Of a stretch of DNA of 64,000 bases, positions 52,043-60,908 are shown one piece after another. Numbering within the stretch: the first letter of the stretch is position 1; the number at the start of each line of letters is the position of its first letter. The notes under the pieces were generated by a model that saw only the letters and a list, made by a program, of their open reading frames with translations, ran no database searches and was not told where the DNA came from. The translations under genes were made by a program, and so were the position numbers. Origin of the DNA: Streptomyces sp. NBC_00335 (lineage in GTDB: Bacteria > Actinomycetota > Actinomycetes > Streptomycetales > Streptomycetaceae). The stretch covers positions 7,245,501 through 7,309,500 of the forward strand of contig NZ_CP108006.1 in NCBI RefSeq assembly GCF_036127095.1, read 5' to 3'.

Positions 52043-52495
52043 ATGAGCGCTGAACAGATGAACGTGGGCGAACTGCTCGCCGCGACCGTGCCGATGGCCA
52101 AGACCCTGAAGCTCCAGTTCCTGGAGACCACCCCCGAGCGCGCCGTCGTCCGGCTCCCGGACCAGGCCGAGTTCCACAACCACCTGGGCGGCCCGCACGC
52201 CGGCGCGATGTTCACCCTCGCCGAGTCCGCGAGCGGTGCGATCGTCCTGGCCGCCTTCGGCGACCAGCTCTCGTGCGCCGTACCCCTCGCGGTGAGCGCG
52301 GAGATCGGCTACAAGAAGCTCGCCAAGGGCGTCGTGACGGCCACCGCCACCCTCGGCCGCCCGGCCGCCGAGGTCGTCGCCGAACTCGACGCGGGCGGCC
52401 GCCCCGAGTTCCCCGTCACCATCGCCATCCAGCGCGAGGACGAGGCCGTGACCGGCGAGATGACCGTCGTGTGGACGCTGCGCCCCAACGCCTGA
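52043..52495 (+). CDS. hotdog-fold thioesterase-like protein (DUF4442/PaaI type)
   Basis: A protein of 150 residues with the hotdog fold: FHNHLGGPHAGAMFTLAESA holds the HN-x-x-G-x-x-HGG-like region that binds CoA thioesters, and VSAEIGYKKLAKGVVTATAT is the central strand pair. It probably hydrolyses an acyl-CoA. The ATG at 52043 is the chosen start. The frame is open to 51962, but that part lies in the leader shared with the divergent gene. Confidence 0.85.
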   Translation: MSAEQMNVGELLAATVPMAKTLKLQFLETTPERAVVRLPDQAEFHNHLGGPHAGAMFTLAESASGAIVLAAFGDQLSCAVPLAVSAEIGYKKLAKGVVTATATLGRPAAEVVAELDAGGRPEFPVTIAIQREDEAVTGEMTVVWTLRPNA

Positions 52496-52605
52496 CCCCG
52501 CCGGGGCCTGTCAGCCGTCGTACGGGACTGCGCCGAGCGCGGCCACCGCACCGAGGTGCGGGTCGGGCTCCAGGGCGAGCCCCGGCGCGAGGCCGACGGC
52601 GGGCA

Positions 52606-52680
52606 GCCGCCGCGGGGCCGAGCTCGGGGAGCCGCCGCGGGGCCGAGCTCGGGGAGCCGCCGCGGGGCCGACCTCGGGCA
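52606..52680. repeat. three tandem 25-bp GC-rich units
   Basis: Three copies of a 25-bp unit starting GCCGCCGCGGGGCC, the third with two changes, followed by a partial copy. They lie in the 333-bp gap between the hotdog gene and the GH3 gene. The unit length is not a multiple of three, which argues against coding. Apart from the repeat and the GH3 leader I see nothing in this gap. Confidence 0.9.
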
Positions 52681-52828
52681 GCCGCCGCCGCAGGGCTGAA
52701 CATCGGCGCCGCGGTGGCGCGCCTGATGCGGGCCCGTGCGGCCGTCGGCGCACAGTGGGCGGCGGGAGCGGTCCGGCGCGGGCCGCTCCCGCCACCTGAC
52801 GCCGATGCCCACGCCGCAGGGAGCGCCC

Positions 52829-55363
52829 ATGAGCGAGGCCGTGTCCAGACGCCGTGCGATGCGCTTCCTCGGGGCGATGGGCGCCCTCGGTGCCGCCCTC
52901 GGCGCGGCCGGCTGCGTGCCGGCGCCGCCGCCCGGCGCGCAGCCCCGTAAGGCCTCCGCCTCCGGGGCTGCCCCGGCCGCCGCGCCGGCGGCCGGCCGCA
53001 CCGCCCGGATCGACGCCCTGCTGGAGCGGCTCACCCTGGAGGAGAAGACCGTCCTGCTGCACGGCGGCCCGGACCCGGCCCCGCTCGGCCAGGCCGGCTA
53101 CGTGCCGGGCATCCCGCGCCTGGGCATCCCGGCGCTCCGCCTCGCCGACGGTCCGGCGGGGGTCCGCGTCGCGAAGCCCGCCACCGCGCTGCCCGCCCCG
53201 GTCCTGCTCGCCTCCGCCTTCGACCCGGCGCTCGCCCGCGCGTACGGCCGGGTCATCGGCCGCGAGGGCCGCGCGCTCGGCATCGACGTGCTCCTCTCGC
53301 CGATGGCCAACCTGATCCGCACCCCGTACGCCGGGCGGAACTTCGAGACGTTCTCGGAGGATCCGAAGCTGACGGCCGACCTGGTCGCCGAGGTCGTCCG
53401 GGGCATCCAGGACGAGGGCCTCATCGCCACCGTCAAGCACTTCGCGCTCAACAACCAGGAGAAGGGCCGCGACACCGTCGACGTGATCGCCGCCGAACAG
53501 ACCCTCCACGAGACGGAGCTACGGGGCTTCGAAGCCGCCGTGGCCGCCGGGGCCGGCGCCGTGATGGGCGCCTACAACAAGGTCAACGGGGTCTACGCCT
53601 GCGAGAGCAAGCCCCTCCTCGACGAACTGCTCCGCGGCCGCTGGGGGTTCGACGGCTGGGTGATGTCGGACTGGAACGCCACCCACAGCACCGTCGCCTC
53701 GATCGGCGCCGGCCTCGACATGGAGATGCCCGCGGGCACCCATTACGGCGCCCCGCTACGGGAGGCGGTGCGCGGCGGCTCCGTCCACGAGGGTGCCGTG
53801 GACCTCGCCGTCCGCCGGATCCTGACCACCCTGGACCGCTTCGGACTGCTCGCCGCGCACCCCGCCGCCCGGCCCGCCCGGGACGCCGCCGCCGGGGCCG
53901 CGACCGCACGGCGGATCGCCACCGCCGGAGCGGTCCTGCTGCGCAACGAGCGGTCCACCCTGCCGCTGACGGGCCCCGCCGCCCGCTCCATCGCCGTGAT
54001 CGGCCCCACCGGGCGGACCCCCTTCGTCGGCGGCGGAGGCAGCGCCCACGTGGTGCCGGACGCGGCCGCCGCCCCCCTCGACGAGATCCGGAGGCGGGCC
54101 GGCAGCGGCTCCACGGTGGGCTACGCCCTCGGCGAGGACCTCTACGGGCGCCCGCTGCCGCCGAAGCTCCTGACGCCCGAGGCGGGCCTCGACGACCGGG
54201 CGGTGGCTCCCGGGCGCACCTGGGGCTTCGAGGGGACCTTCCGGCTGGCCGCCGACGACGAGTGGACCCTGCTCGTCCACTACACCGGGAAACGGCCCTC
54301 CGTCCGGCTCGACGGGGAGGAACTCTTCCCCGTACGGCAGGGCGTGGCCGAGCAGTTCGCCGGCGGACTGCTCGGCGCCGCCCCCGACGGCCGCACCGTG
54401 CGCCGCCGCACCCTCGCGCTCAAGGCGGGCGAACACCGCCTCGCCGTCTTCGCCGAGGGCGGGCCCAAGGGGCAGCGGCTGCGGCTGCGGCACACCACGA
54501 CGGCGACCCGGGCCGCCGACCTCGCCGAGGCCGTCAAGGCGGCCAAGGCGGCCCGCAGCGTGGTGCTGTTCGCCTACGAGGACGCCACCGAGGGCAGCGA
54601 CCGCACCTCCCTGGGCCTCCCCGGCGCCCAGGCGGCGCTGATCGAGGCCGTCGCCGCCGTCAACCCGCGCACCACGGTGGTGCTCAACACCTCCTCCGGT
54701 ACGACCATGCCGTGGCTCCCGCGTACCGGAGCGGTCCTCCAGATGTACTACCCGGGCCAGGAGGGCGCGGCCGCCACCGCCGACGTGCTCTTCGGCGACG
54801 CGGACCCGGGCGGCCGCCTCACCCAGACCTTCCCGGCCGACGAGCGGGCGACCCCGGTCGGCGGGGACCTGATGCGCTACCCGGGGGTGGGCGGGCGGCA
54901 GGAGTACACCGAGGGGGTGCACGTGGGCCACCGCTGGTACGACCGGCAGCGGGTGGCTCCGCTGTTCCCCTTCGGGCACGGGCTCTCGTACACGACGTGG
55001 GCGTACGAGAAGCTGGCGGTCCGGCGCGGCGGCGCGCACGGCAAGCAGGGCGGGCTGCGCGTGGAGTTCACCGTCCGCAACACCGGACGCCGCACGGGCA
55101 CCGAGGTGGCGCAGGTCTACGTGGGGCCGTCCCCGGACCTGAAACTGGACCAGCCGGTCCGGGCGCTGGCCGGGTACCGGCGCCTGACCCTCGAACCGGG
55201 CGAGGCCCGGCGGATCGTCCTGGACGTCGACGCGCGCACCCTGTCCTCCTGGGACCCGGAGCGGGACGCGTGGGTGGTGGGGACGGGGCGCCGCGAAGTG
55301 TTCGCGGGGCGTTCCTCGCGCGAACTGCCGCTGCGGGCAAAGGCTGTGGTGGCGACCGGATAG
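52829..55363 (+). CDS. glycoside hydrolase family 3 (beta-glucosidase type), secreted lipoprotein
   Basis: A protein of 844 residues. The N-terminus has a twin-arginine-like signal (SRRRAMRFLGAMGALGAALG) ending in a lipobox GAAGC, so it is exported, probably folded, and lipid-anchored. The GH3 barrel follows, with KHFALNNQE and the nucleophile Asp in GWVMSDWNATHS near residue 280. Next come the alpha/beta sandwich domain, an inserted PA14 domain (WGFEGTFRLAADDEWTLLVH) that shapes sugar specificity, and a C-terminal fibronectin-like domain (VEFTVRNTGRRTGTEVAQVY). It releases glucose or other sugars from beta-glycosides outside the cell. The ATG at 52829 has AGGGAG seven bases upstream. Confidence 0.94.
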   Translation: MSEAVSRRRAMRFLGAMGALGAALGAAGCVPAPPPGAQPRKASASGAAPAAAPAAGRTARIDALLERLTLEEKTVLLHGGPDPAPLGQAGYVPGIPRLGIPALRLADGPAGVRVAKPATALPAPVLLASAFDPALARAYGRVIGREGRALGIDVLLSPMANLIRTPYAGRNFETFSEDPKLTADLVAEVVRGIQDEGLIATVKHFALNNQEKGRDTVDVIAAEQTLHETELRGFEAAVAAGAGAVMGAYNKVNGVYACESKPLLDELLRGRWGFDGWVMSDWNATHSTVASIGAGLDMEMPAGTHYGAPLREAVRGGSVHEGAVDLAVRRILTTLDRFGLLAAHPAARPARDAAAGAATARRIATAGAVLLRNERSTLPLTGPAARSIAVIGPTGRTPFVGGGGSAHVVPDAAAAPLDEIRRRAGSGSTVGYALGEDLYGRPLPPKLLTPEAGLDDRAVAPGRTWGFEGTFRLAADDEWTLLVHYTGKRPSVRLDGEELFPVRQGVAEQFAGGLLGAAPDGRTVRRRTLALKAGEHRLAVFAEGGPKGQRLRLRHTTTATRAADLAEAVKAAKAARSVVLFAYEDATEGSDRTSLGLPGAQAALIEAVAAVNPRTTVVLNTSSGTTMPWLPRTGAVLQMYYPGQEGAAATADVLFGDADPGGRLTQTFPADERATPVGGDLMRYPGVGGRQEYTEGVHVGHRWYDRQRVAPLFPFGHGLSYTTWAYEKLAVRRGGAHGKQGGLRVEFTVRNTGRRTGTEVAQVYVGPSPDLKLDQPVRALAGYRRLTLEPGEARRIVLDVDARTLSSWDPERDAWVVGTGRREVFAGRSSRELPLRAKAVVATG

Positions 55364-55424
55364 GCTGCCCGTTCGGTCCGCCACAGGGGGCGGGCCGGGC
55401 GGAACGACACGGGAGGACGTACCG

Positions 55425-56132
55425 GTGCACATCCAGGAATGGCTGGAGACGATTCCGGCGGTCAGCATCTACCTCCTGGTGGGGCTCGTCATCGGACTGG
55501 AAAGCCTCGGCATCCCGCTGCCGGGGGAGATCGTCCTGGTCAGCTCGGCGCTGCTGGCCTCACAGCAGGGGCACATCGACCCCGTGGTGCTGGGCATCTG
55601 CGCGACCACCGGGGCGATCGTGGGCGACTCGATCGGTTACGCGATCGGGCGCAGGGGCGGGAAGCCGATGCTGGAGCGGCTGGGACGGCGCTTCCCCAAG
55701 CACTTCGGGCCGGACCAGGTGGCCATGGCGGAGCGCTCCTTCGACAAGTGGGGCATGTGGGCCGTCTTCTTCGGGCGGTTCGTGGCCCTGCTGCGGATCT
55801 TCGCGGGGCCCCTGGCGGGCGTCCTGCACATGCCCTACTGGCGGTTCCTCGTCGCGAACGTCCTCGGGGGGATCCTGTGGGCGGGCGGCACGACGGCCGT
55901 CATCTACTCGATCGGGATCGTCGCGGAGCCGTGGCTGAAGGGGTTCTCGTGGGTGGCCCTCGCCCTGGCCCTCGTCTGCGGGATCGCCATGACCGTGGTG
56001 GTGCGCGGACGGATGAAGAAGGCCGCCGCGGCGGCGCGGGCCGAGGCCGAGGCCGGTACCGGCGCGGCTGCGGAGGCGTCCGACGCGGTCCCGGCGCAGG
56101 CTTCTGGCGCTCCGACCGTACTCACCGACTGA
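55425..56132 (+). CDS. DedA-family membrane protein
   Basis: A 235-residue membrane protein with the VTT/DedA domain: ESLGIPLPGEIVLVSSALLA, then GDSIGYAIGRRGG, and FFGRFVALLRIFAGPLAGVL. DedA proteins help maintain membrane potential and lipid-carrier recycling; some flip undecaprenyl phosphate. The last 40 residues are an Ala/Glu-rich cytoplasmic tail. The start is GTG behind GGGAGG. It is a second DedA-superfamily gene in the window besides the TVP38 gene next to uppP. Confidence 0.93.
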   Translation: MHIQEWLETIPAVSIYLLVGLVIGLESLGIPLPGEIVLVSSALLASQQGHIDPVVLGICATTGAIVGDSIGYAIGRRGGKPMLERLGRRFPKHFGPDQVAMAERSFDKWGMWAVFFGRFVALLRIFAGPLAGVLHMPYWRFLVANVLGGILWAGGTTAVIYSIGIVAEPWLKGFSWVALALALVCGIAMTVVVRGRMKKAAAAARAEAEAGTGAAAEASDAVPAQASGAPTVLTD

Positions 56133-56149
56133 GGAGCCCGGCCCCCTGA

Positions 56150-56176
56150 CCCCGCCCGGCCCGAGGGCGGGCGGGG
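56150..56176. terminator. hairpin between convergent dedA and the gamma-carbonic-anhydrase-like gene
   Basis: CCCCGCCCG and CGGGCGGGG form a 9-bp stem with a 9-base loop, 18 bp past the dedA stop and 20 bp from the stop of the opposite gene. Confidence 0.75.
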
Positions 56177-56195
56177 GGCTTCGGCGCCGGGCCCG

Positions 56196-56741
56196 TCAGG
56201 CGCCCGGGGTCGCCGAGGCGCGGTGCTGCTCGGCCAGCTCGTTGTACATGAGGGCGTTGACCTTGAGGCCCTCGCGCTCCTCCGCGGTCAGCTCGCGCCG
56301 CACCTTCGCCGGGACGCCCGCGACCAGCGAACCGGGCGGGACGACCATGCCCTGCGGGACCAGTGCCTGAGCGGCCACCAGCGAGCCGGCGCCGATCACC
56401 GCGCCGTTGAGGACCGTCGCGCCCATCCCGATCAGGCAGTCGTCCTCGATCGTGCAGCCGTGCACGACGGCGTTGTGCCCGATGGACACGCGCTCGCCGA
56501 TGGAGACCGGGAACCCGGGGTCCACGTGCACGGTGCAGTTGTCCTGCACGTTGCTGTCGGCGCCGAGCGTGATCGGACCGCAGTCCGCGCGGAGCACCGC
56601 CGAGTACCAGATGCTCGACCCCGCGCCGAGGGTCACGTCCCCGACCACGACCGAGGTGGGAGCGGTGAACGCCGTCGGGTCGATCACGGGGTTCTTCCCG
56701 CCGACACCCATCACGAGTGCCTGGGCCGCCTGCTGCGTCAT
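56196..56741 (-). CDS. gamma carbonic anhydrase-like hexapeptide protein
   Basis: A protein of 181 residues that folds as a left-handed beta helix. The region NVQDNCTVHVDPGFPVSIGE followed by IGHNAVVHGC holds the three histidines that bind the metal in gamma carbonic anhydrases and their YrdA/PaaY relatives. Its usual role is zinc- or iron-dependent hydration of carbon dioxide or thioester hydrolysis. The ATG at 56741 is preceded by a purine-rich GAGGAAGAG. Upstream frames in the same register are ignored because they overlap the divergent gene. Confidence 0.9.
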   Translation of the reverse strand: MTQQAAQALVMGVGGKNPVIDPTAFTAPTSVVVGDVTLGAGSSIWYSAVLRADCGPITLGADSNVQDNCTVHVDPGFPVSIGERVSIGHNAVVHGCTIEDDCLIGMGATVLNGAVIGAGSLVAAQALVPQGMVVPPGSLVAGVPAKVRRELTAEEREGLKVNALMYNELAEQHRASATPGA

Positions 56742-56867
56742 GTGTTCTCTTCCTCTTCCGGTACGTCGTGTCGCGCTACCGGCACCGTAGGCCACGCCGT
56801 CCGAGCCACCGGGGATGGGGTGAAGATCACGGCGCGGCCCGGGCCCGGGGCGCGCTACGGTGACCCG

Positions 56868-57635
56868 GTGGCGAAGAACCAGAACACGTTCTCTTCTCAG
56901 GCGGTGCTTTCTTCCCTGACGGCGCTGCGCCGCCGGCTCGCGGGGCGCGCTGTCCACGCGGGCTGGCGCTGGATGCAGCGGGCCGGCGCGGTCACCGCGC
57001 AGGCTCCCGGAGGGCTGCGCTTCGGCGCGATCGGGCACGGCACCCGGCTCGCCTTCCCGCAGGGGACGGTCTTCGGCGCGCCCTGGATCCGCCTCGGCGA
57101 CCACTGCATCATCGGCGAACAGGTCACGCTCACCGCAGGGATGATGCCGGACCTCGACCTCGGCGCCGAACCGGTCCTGGTCCTCGGCAACGGCGTGGTC
57201 ATCGGCCGGGACAGCCACGTCATAGCCGACACCCGCATCACCATCGGCAACGACACCTTCTGCGGTCCCGGGGTGTACATCACCTCCACCAACCACAGCT
57301 ACGACGACCCGCACGAGCCCATCGGCAAGCAGTGGCCGCGCAGCGCCCCCGTGGAGATCGGACCGGGCTGCTGGCTGGGGACCGGCGCGGTGATCCTGCC
57401 CGGGGCGCGGCTGGGCCGCAACGTCGTGGTGGCGGCGGGAGCCGTCGTACGGGGCGACGTGCCGGACCACGCCGTGGTGGCCGGGGCACCGGCGCGGATC
57501 GTCCGCCGCTGGGACCCCGAGACGGGCTGGCAGCCGCCGCTGCGCACCCCGGCGCCGGTCCCGATCCCCGACGGGGTCACCCCGGAGCAGCTGCGCGCAC
57601 TGGGCGCACTGGCGGACGTGTCGGAGCCGGAGTGA
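56868..57635 (+). CDS. left-handed beta-helix acyltransferase-like protein
   Basis: A protein of 255 residues with hexapeptide repeats in the middle (IRLGDHCIIGEQVTLTAGMM, VIGRDSHVIADTRITIGNDT, NVVVAAGAVVRGDVPDHAVV). The histidine in TSTNHSYDDPHEP is the likely catalytic base of O-acetyltransferases of the maltose/galactoside type. The first 50 residues are helical and basic, and the last 40 are Pro-rich. It starts at GTG 56868, 126 bp from the divergent gamma-carbonic-anhydrase-like gene. The acceptor is unknown. Confidence 0.85.
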   Translation: MAKNQNTFSSQAVLSSLTALRRRLAGRAVHAGWRWMQRAGAVTAQAPGGLRFGAIGHGTRLAFPQGTVFGAPWIRLGDHCIIGEQVTLTAGMMPDLDLGAEPVLVLGNGVVIGRDSHVIADTRITIGNDTFCGPGVYITSTNHSYDDPHEPIGKQWPRSAPVEIGPGCWLGTGAVILPGARLGRNVVVAAGAVVRGDVPDHAVVAGAPARIVRRWDPETGWQPPLRTPAPVPIPDGVTPEQLRALGALADVSEPE

Positions 57636-57651
57636 ACGCGGCGCCCACGGT

Positions 57652-58521
57652 CTAGCCCGCCGCGAGGAGGACCGTGCCCGCCAGGGCCAGGCCCGCGCCC
57701 GCCGCCTGGACGGTGCGCAGGCGTTCCTTGAGGACGGCGAAGGCGGCCAGGGCGGTGATCACCGGGTAGAGGGAGGAGAGCACGGCGGCGGTGGTGACCG
57801 GGCCGTGCTGGGCGGCGATGGAGTAGGTGCCGTTCGCCGCGACGTCCGCGAGCCCGACGAAGGCGAGCGCCGGCAGCAGCCCCCACAGGATCCGCAGGCC
57901 GCCCGTACCCGCGGGGAGGGCCGGGGCGCCGCGCCCGGTCCGCACCCACAGGGCCGTGCCGCCGACGGCGATGTTGGTGACGCGCTGCACGAACAGCGCG
58001 AGGAACAGGCCGGGCACGGTGGAGGAGGCGTGGGCGATCAGAGCCATCACCGCGCCGAAGCCGAAGGCCGCGACGAGGGTGAGGACGACGGCCTGCCGCT
58101 GCACCGGAGCGCCGCGCAGCTCGGGGCCGCCGGCGAGGACGATGCCCACGACGGCCACCGCGATCCCCGCGAGCTGGGCGGCGCCGGGCCGCTCGCCCAG
58201 GAGCAGCCCCGCGGCCATCGGCACCACCACGCCGAGGGAGCCGAGCGGGGAGACCACGCCCATCGGACCGAGGGCGAGCGCCTTGTAGAAGCTGAGCATC
58301 GCGACCGGCCCCACCAGCCCCGCTCCCACCGCGAACCAGAGCTGCGGTCCGGCCTCCCGCCAGGCTCCGGTGCCCAGGACCACCGCGCCCAGTACGAGGA
58401 CGGCGAGGATCTGGGAGGCCACGACCACGGTGAGGGCCGGTATCCGGCGGGTCAGCAGCCCGCCGCCGAAGTCGGCGAGGCCCCAGAGGACGGCGGTGGC
58501 CAGGGCGAACAGGGCGGTCAT
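57652..58521 (-). CDS. DMT-superfamily (EamA) exporter
   Basis: A 289-residue protein with ten hydrophobic segments in two EamA repeats: ALATAVLWGLADFGGGLLTR at the start and VLTLVAAFGFGAVMALIAHA at the start of the second half. It ends with the typical AGAGLALAGTVLLAAG. It exports a small metabolite. The gene is divergent from an XRE-cupin regulator; such pairs are common, and the regulator probably represses the exporter. It is the second DMT exporter in the window, with a different type of regulator from the first. Confidence 0.92.
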   Translation of the reverse strand: MTALFALATAVLWGLADFGGGLLTRRIPALTVVVASQILAVLVLGAVVLGTGAWREAGPQLWFAVGAGLVGPVAMLSFYKALALGPMGVVSPLGSLGVVVPMAAGLLLGERPGAAQLAGIAVAVVGIVLAGGPELRGAPVQRQAVVLTLVAAFGFGAVMALIAHASSTVPGLFLALFVQRVTNIAVGGTALWVRTGRGAPALPAGTGGLRILWGLLPALAFVGLADVAANGTYSIAAQHGPVTTAAVLSSLYPVITALAAFAVLKERLRTVQAAGAGLALAGTVLLAAG

Positions 58522-58583
58522 GGCAGGCCTCGCAGTACAGTGTGTTGAACGGTGGAGTACATGGTGGAGTACAGCGCACGATA

Positions 58584-58599
58584 GTTCAGCATAGTGAAC
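58584..58599. promoter_or_regulatory. palindrome in the gap between the DMT exporter and XRE-cupin genes
   Basis: GTTCA and TGAAC flank GCATAG in the 115-bp gap shared by the divergent genes. Nearby GGTGGAGTACA occurs twice (about 58550-58573). Either could be the operator of the XRE-cupin protein. Confidence 0.5.
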
Positions 58600-58636
58600 C
58601 CTGTCATTCAAAATATTGTACGGAGTGGACGGAACG

Positions 58637-59218
58637 GTGTCTGATCTCGAACAGCTCACCCAGGCGCTCGGCCGCAACCTCAAGCGCTGGCGCCGGGAGC
58701 GCGGGTTCACCCTGGAGGCCCTCGCCGCCCGGGCGGGGGTGAGCCGCGGCATGATCATCCAGATCGAGCAGGCCCGTACGAACCCGAGCGTCGGCACGAC
58801 GGTCAAACTGGCCGACGCCCTCGGCGTCAGCATCACCACCCTGCTCGACCACGACCGCGGTCCGCGGGTGCAGGTGGTACTGCCGGGGCAGGGGGTGCGG
58901 ATGTGGTCCACCGAGGGCGGCAGCGGCGCGAGCATGCTGCTCGGCGACGACCGGCGCGGGCCGGTGGAGATGTGGACCTACCGGCTGGAGCCCGGCGAGG
59001 GGACCGCCTCGGACCCGCATCCGCCGGGCACCTTCGAGATGCTGCACGTCACGGTGGGGGAGCTGACGCTGGTGGTCGGGGACCAGTCGTACGCCGTACC
59101 GGCCGGCGGGGCCGTCTCTTTCGAGGCGGACGCCCCGCACGCCTACCGCAACGAGGGGCCCGGTCCGATGGAGATGACGATGGCGGTCTCCATCCCGCCG
59201 GTGACCGCCCACGCCTGA
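58637..59218 (+). CDS. XRE-family regulator with C-terminal cupin domain
   Basis: A protein of 193 residues. Residues 1-70 are a helix-turn-helix of the XRE type (FTLEALAARAGVSRGMIIQI). Residues 110-185 form a cupin barrel (PHPPGTFEMLHVTVGELTLV and SFEADAPHAYRNEGPGP) that binds a small ligand. Such regulators control nearby exporters or catabolic genes, here the divergent EamA exporter. I take the GTG at 58637; a TTG at 58616 would add seven residues. Confidence 0.92.
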   Translation: MSDLEQLTQALGRNLKRWRRERGFTLEALAARAGVSRGMIIQIEQARTNPSVGTTVKLADALGVSITTLLDHDRGPRVQVVLPGQGVRMWSTEGGSGASMLLGDDRRGPVEMWTYRLEPGEGTASDPHPPGTFEMLHVTVGELTLVVGDQSYAVPAGGAVSFEADAPHAYRNEGPGPMEMTMAVSIPPVTAHA

Positions 59219-59270
59219 CGGTGCCCGACCGGGGTGGGTGGGGGCTGGGCGGGGCGGGGCCCGTGCGCGG

Positions 59271-60080
59271 TCAGCGCGGGCCGGTGGCCTCCAGGTCTGC
59301 GCCGCGGGTCGTCCCGCGGGTCGTCTCCGGGGTCGCGCCCAGCACCGGGTGCGTCGCGATCAGGTCCTGGCAGACGGCCAGTACGTTGCGCCGGTCGGCC
59401 GTGATCCAGTCCCGGTCCATCGCCCAGCCCCGCAGGATCGGGTCCGGTTCGAAGGCGATGGCGAGGCCGACCTGCTCGAACACCTCGGCGTCGGAGGGGG
59501 AGTTCCCGATGGCGAAGGAGCTCCGGCGGTCCACCGGGCTGCCCTTGGTCGCGGTACGCAGCGCCGCGCGCTTGCCGCCCGGCAGGGCCGGCGTGGCGGT
59601 GAGGGCTCCGGTGCAGCGGCCGCGCCGGAACTCGGCCCGCATGCCGTGCGCCTCGCCGATGCCCAGCTCGGCCGCCGCACGCCGGACGATCTCGTACGGG
59701 CTCCCGGATATCAGTACCGTCCGAAGCCCGGCCGCGTGCAGGAGCCGTACGAGCTCGTCGGCGAAGGGGAGGATCTTCTTCCGGGCCTCCGGCCAGGCGG
59801 CGTCGGCGGCCCGCTCCACGTCGGTCCGGTCCGCGCCTTCGAGGGCGCGTGCGAGGTGGCCATAGGCGGCGGCCACGGAAGGGGCGTGGGCCGCCGTGCC
59901 CCGCTGGTAGCCGGCCATCATGTCGAGCGCTGCTCGCCCGGCCGCCGGGTCGCAGACGCCGCCGGCGATGAGGGACTCGACGAAGGGGGCGGCCACCGAG
60001 CCCTCCACCAGGGTGCCGTCGAGGTCGAGCACGGCGATGCGGGCATGGCTGTGGGCATGGCTGTGGGCATGGCTGGTCAC
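59271..60080 (-). CDS. HAD-superfamily phosphatase (HAD-IB, SerB-like)
   Basis: A protein of 269 residues with the HAD motifs: DLDGTLVEG (nucleophile Asp), LISGSPYEIV (motif II), a lysine in the LPGGKRAAL region (motif III) and GNSPSDAEVFEQVG (motif IV). HAD-IB enzymes dephosphorylate phosphoserine, lysophosphatidic acid or related compounds. The N-terminus is a His/Ala/Ser run (SHAHSHAHSHAR) produced by three 12-bp DNA repeats at 60041-60076, which could bind metal or be a neutral expansion. The GTG start has GGGAG seven bases upstream. Confidence 0.9.
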   Translation of the reverse strand: MTSHAHSHAHSHARIAVLDLDGTLVEGSVAAPFVESLIAGGVCDPAAGRAALDMMAGYQRGTAAHAPSVAAAYGHLARALEGADRTDVERAADAAWPEARKKILPFADELVRLLHAAGLRTVLISGSPYEIVRRAAAELGIGEAHGMRAEFRRGRCTGALTATPALPGGKRAALRTATKGSPVDRRSSFAIGNSPSDAEVFEQVGLAIAFEPDPILRGWAMDRDWITADRRNVLAVCQDLIATHPVLGATPETTRGTTRGADLEATGPR

Positions 60081-60224
60081 GGTGGCACTCCCTGGTCGGG
60101 GTCGGTCCGAGGTGCGCGGCAGACCCCGACGGGGAGGCGCGGTCTCAAGTATTCGTACCGTTTGGGCGGTTTGGGTACTTGAGCCGCGTTGAAAGGGTTG
60201 AAGGCCGGGAGGACCCCCGGGGCC

Positions 60225-60629
60225 TCAGAGGGCGGGGATCTCGATCGCCGGGCAGCGGTCCATGATCATGTCTACTCCGGCCGCGCGGGTGCGGGCGGCG
60301 GCGGCCTCGTCGACCACGTTCAGCTGGAACCAGACGGCCTCCGCCCCCTTCGCGACAGCCTCGTCGGCGACGGTGCCCGCCAGCGCGCTGTTCACGAAGA
60401 CGTCGACCACGTCCACCTTGAAGGGGATCGCCTCCAGCGAGGGATAGCCCTGCTCGCCGTGGACCGTCTCGGCCTTGGGGTGCACGGGGATCACGCGCTT
60501 GCCGTACCGCTGGAGAACCTCTGCCACGCGGTACGCGGCCCGGTCCCGGTTGTTGGACAGGCCCACCACGGCCCAGGTGTCGCCGAGCTCGGTGAGGATC
60601 TTGCGGATGGTTGCCGGATCGCCGTACAC
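60225..60629 (-). CDS. CoA-binding domain protein (YccU-like)
   Basis: A protein of 134 residues forming one Rossmann-like CoA-binding domain: TWAVVGLSNNRDRAAYRVAE, VIPVHPKAETVHGEQGYPSL, and the ending GVDMIMDRCPAIEIP, which is the family signature. Its role is unclear; related domains occur in succinyl-CoA synthetase and acetyltransferase systems. I start at the GTG at 60629, with AGGAGG eight bases upstream, and reject the much longer open frame to 61343, which overlaps the yigZ gene. Confidence 0.92.
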   Translation of the reverse strand: MYGDPATIRKILTELGDTWAVVGLSNNRDRAAYRVAEVLQRYGKRVIPVHPKAETVHGEQGYPSLEAIPFKVDVVDVFVNSALAGTVADEAVAKGAEAVWFQLNVVDEAAAARTRAAGVDMIMDRCPAIEIPAL

Positions 60630-60908
60630 GTGTGCCGCCTCCTGGTGCTGGTTCTGCTGGTTCTGCTGGTTCTGTCGGTCCTGCTGGTCCTGACCGCTGA
60701 TTGCTGTCAGCCCGGTCAACGGAAAAGGCGCATGCCGGATTCCCCGTAAGCACGGCAGGGCTCCGTCACGTCGGGTCCTCGTCGTCGAGTCCGTGGGTTC
60801 CCCAGCGGTCCCGGGCTGGTCTCGATCAGGTGCAGCGGGGTCCGTTGCCGCAGGTAGGCCGCCTGCTGGTCGGCCGGCCCGGGCTCGACCACGGCTTAGG
60901 GTGGACGG
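60630..60908. other. gap with a 9-bp tandem repeat
   Basis: Between the CoA-binding gene and yigZ, bases 60640-60690 contain about five imperfect copies of CTGGTTCTG. The rest shows no convincing gene, promoter or terminator. Confidence 0.6.
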
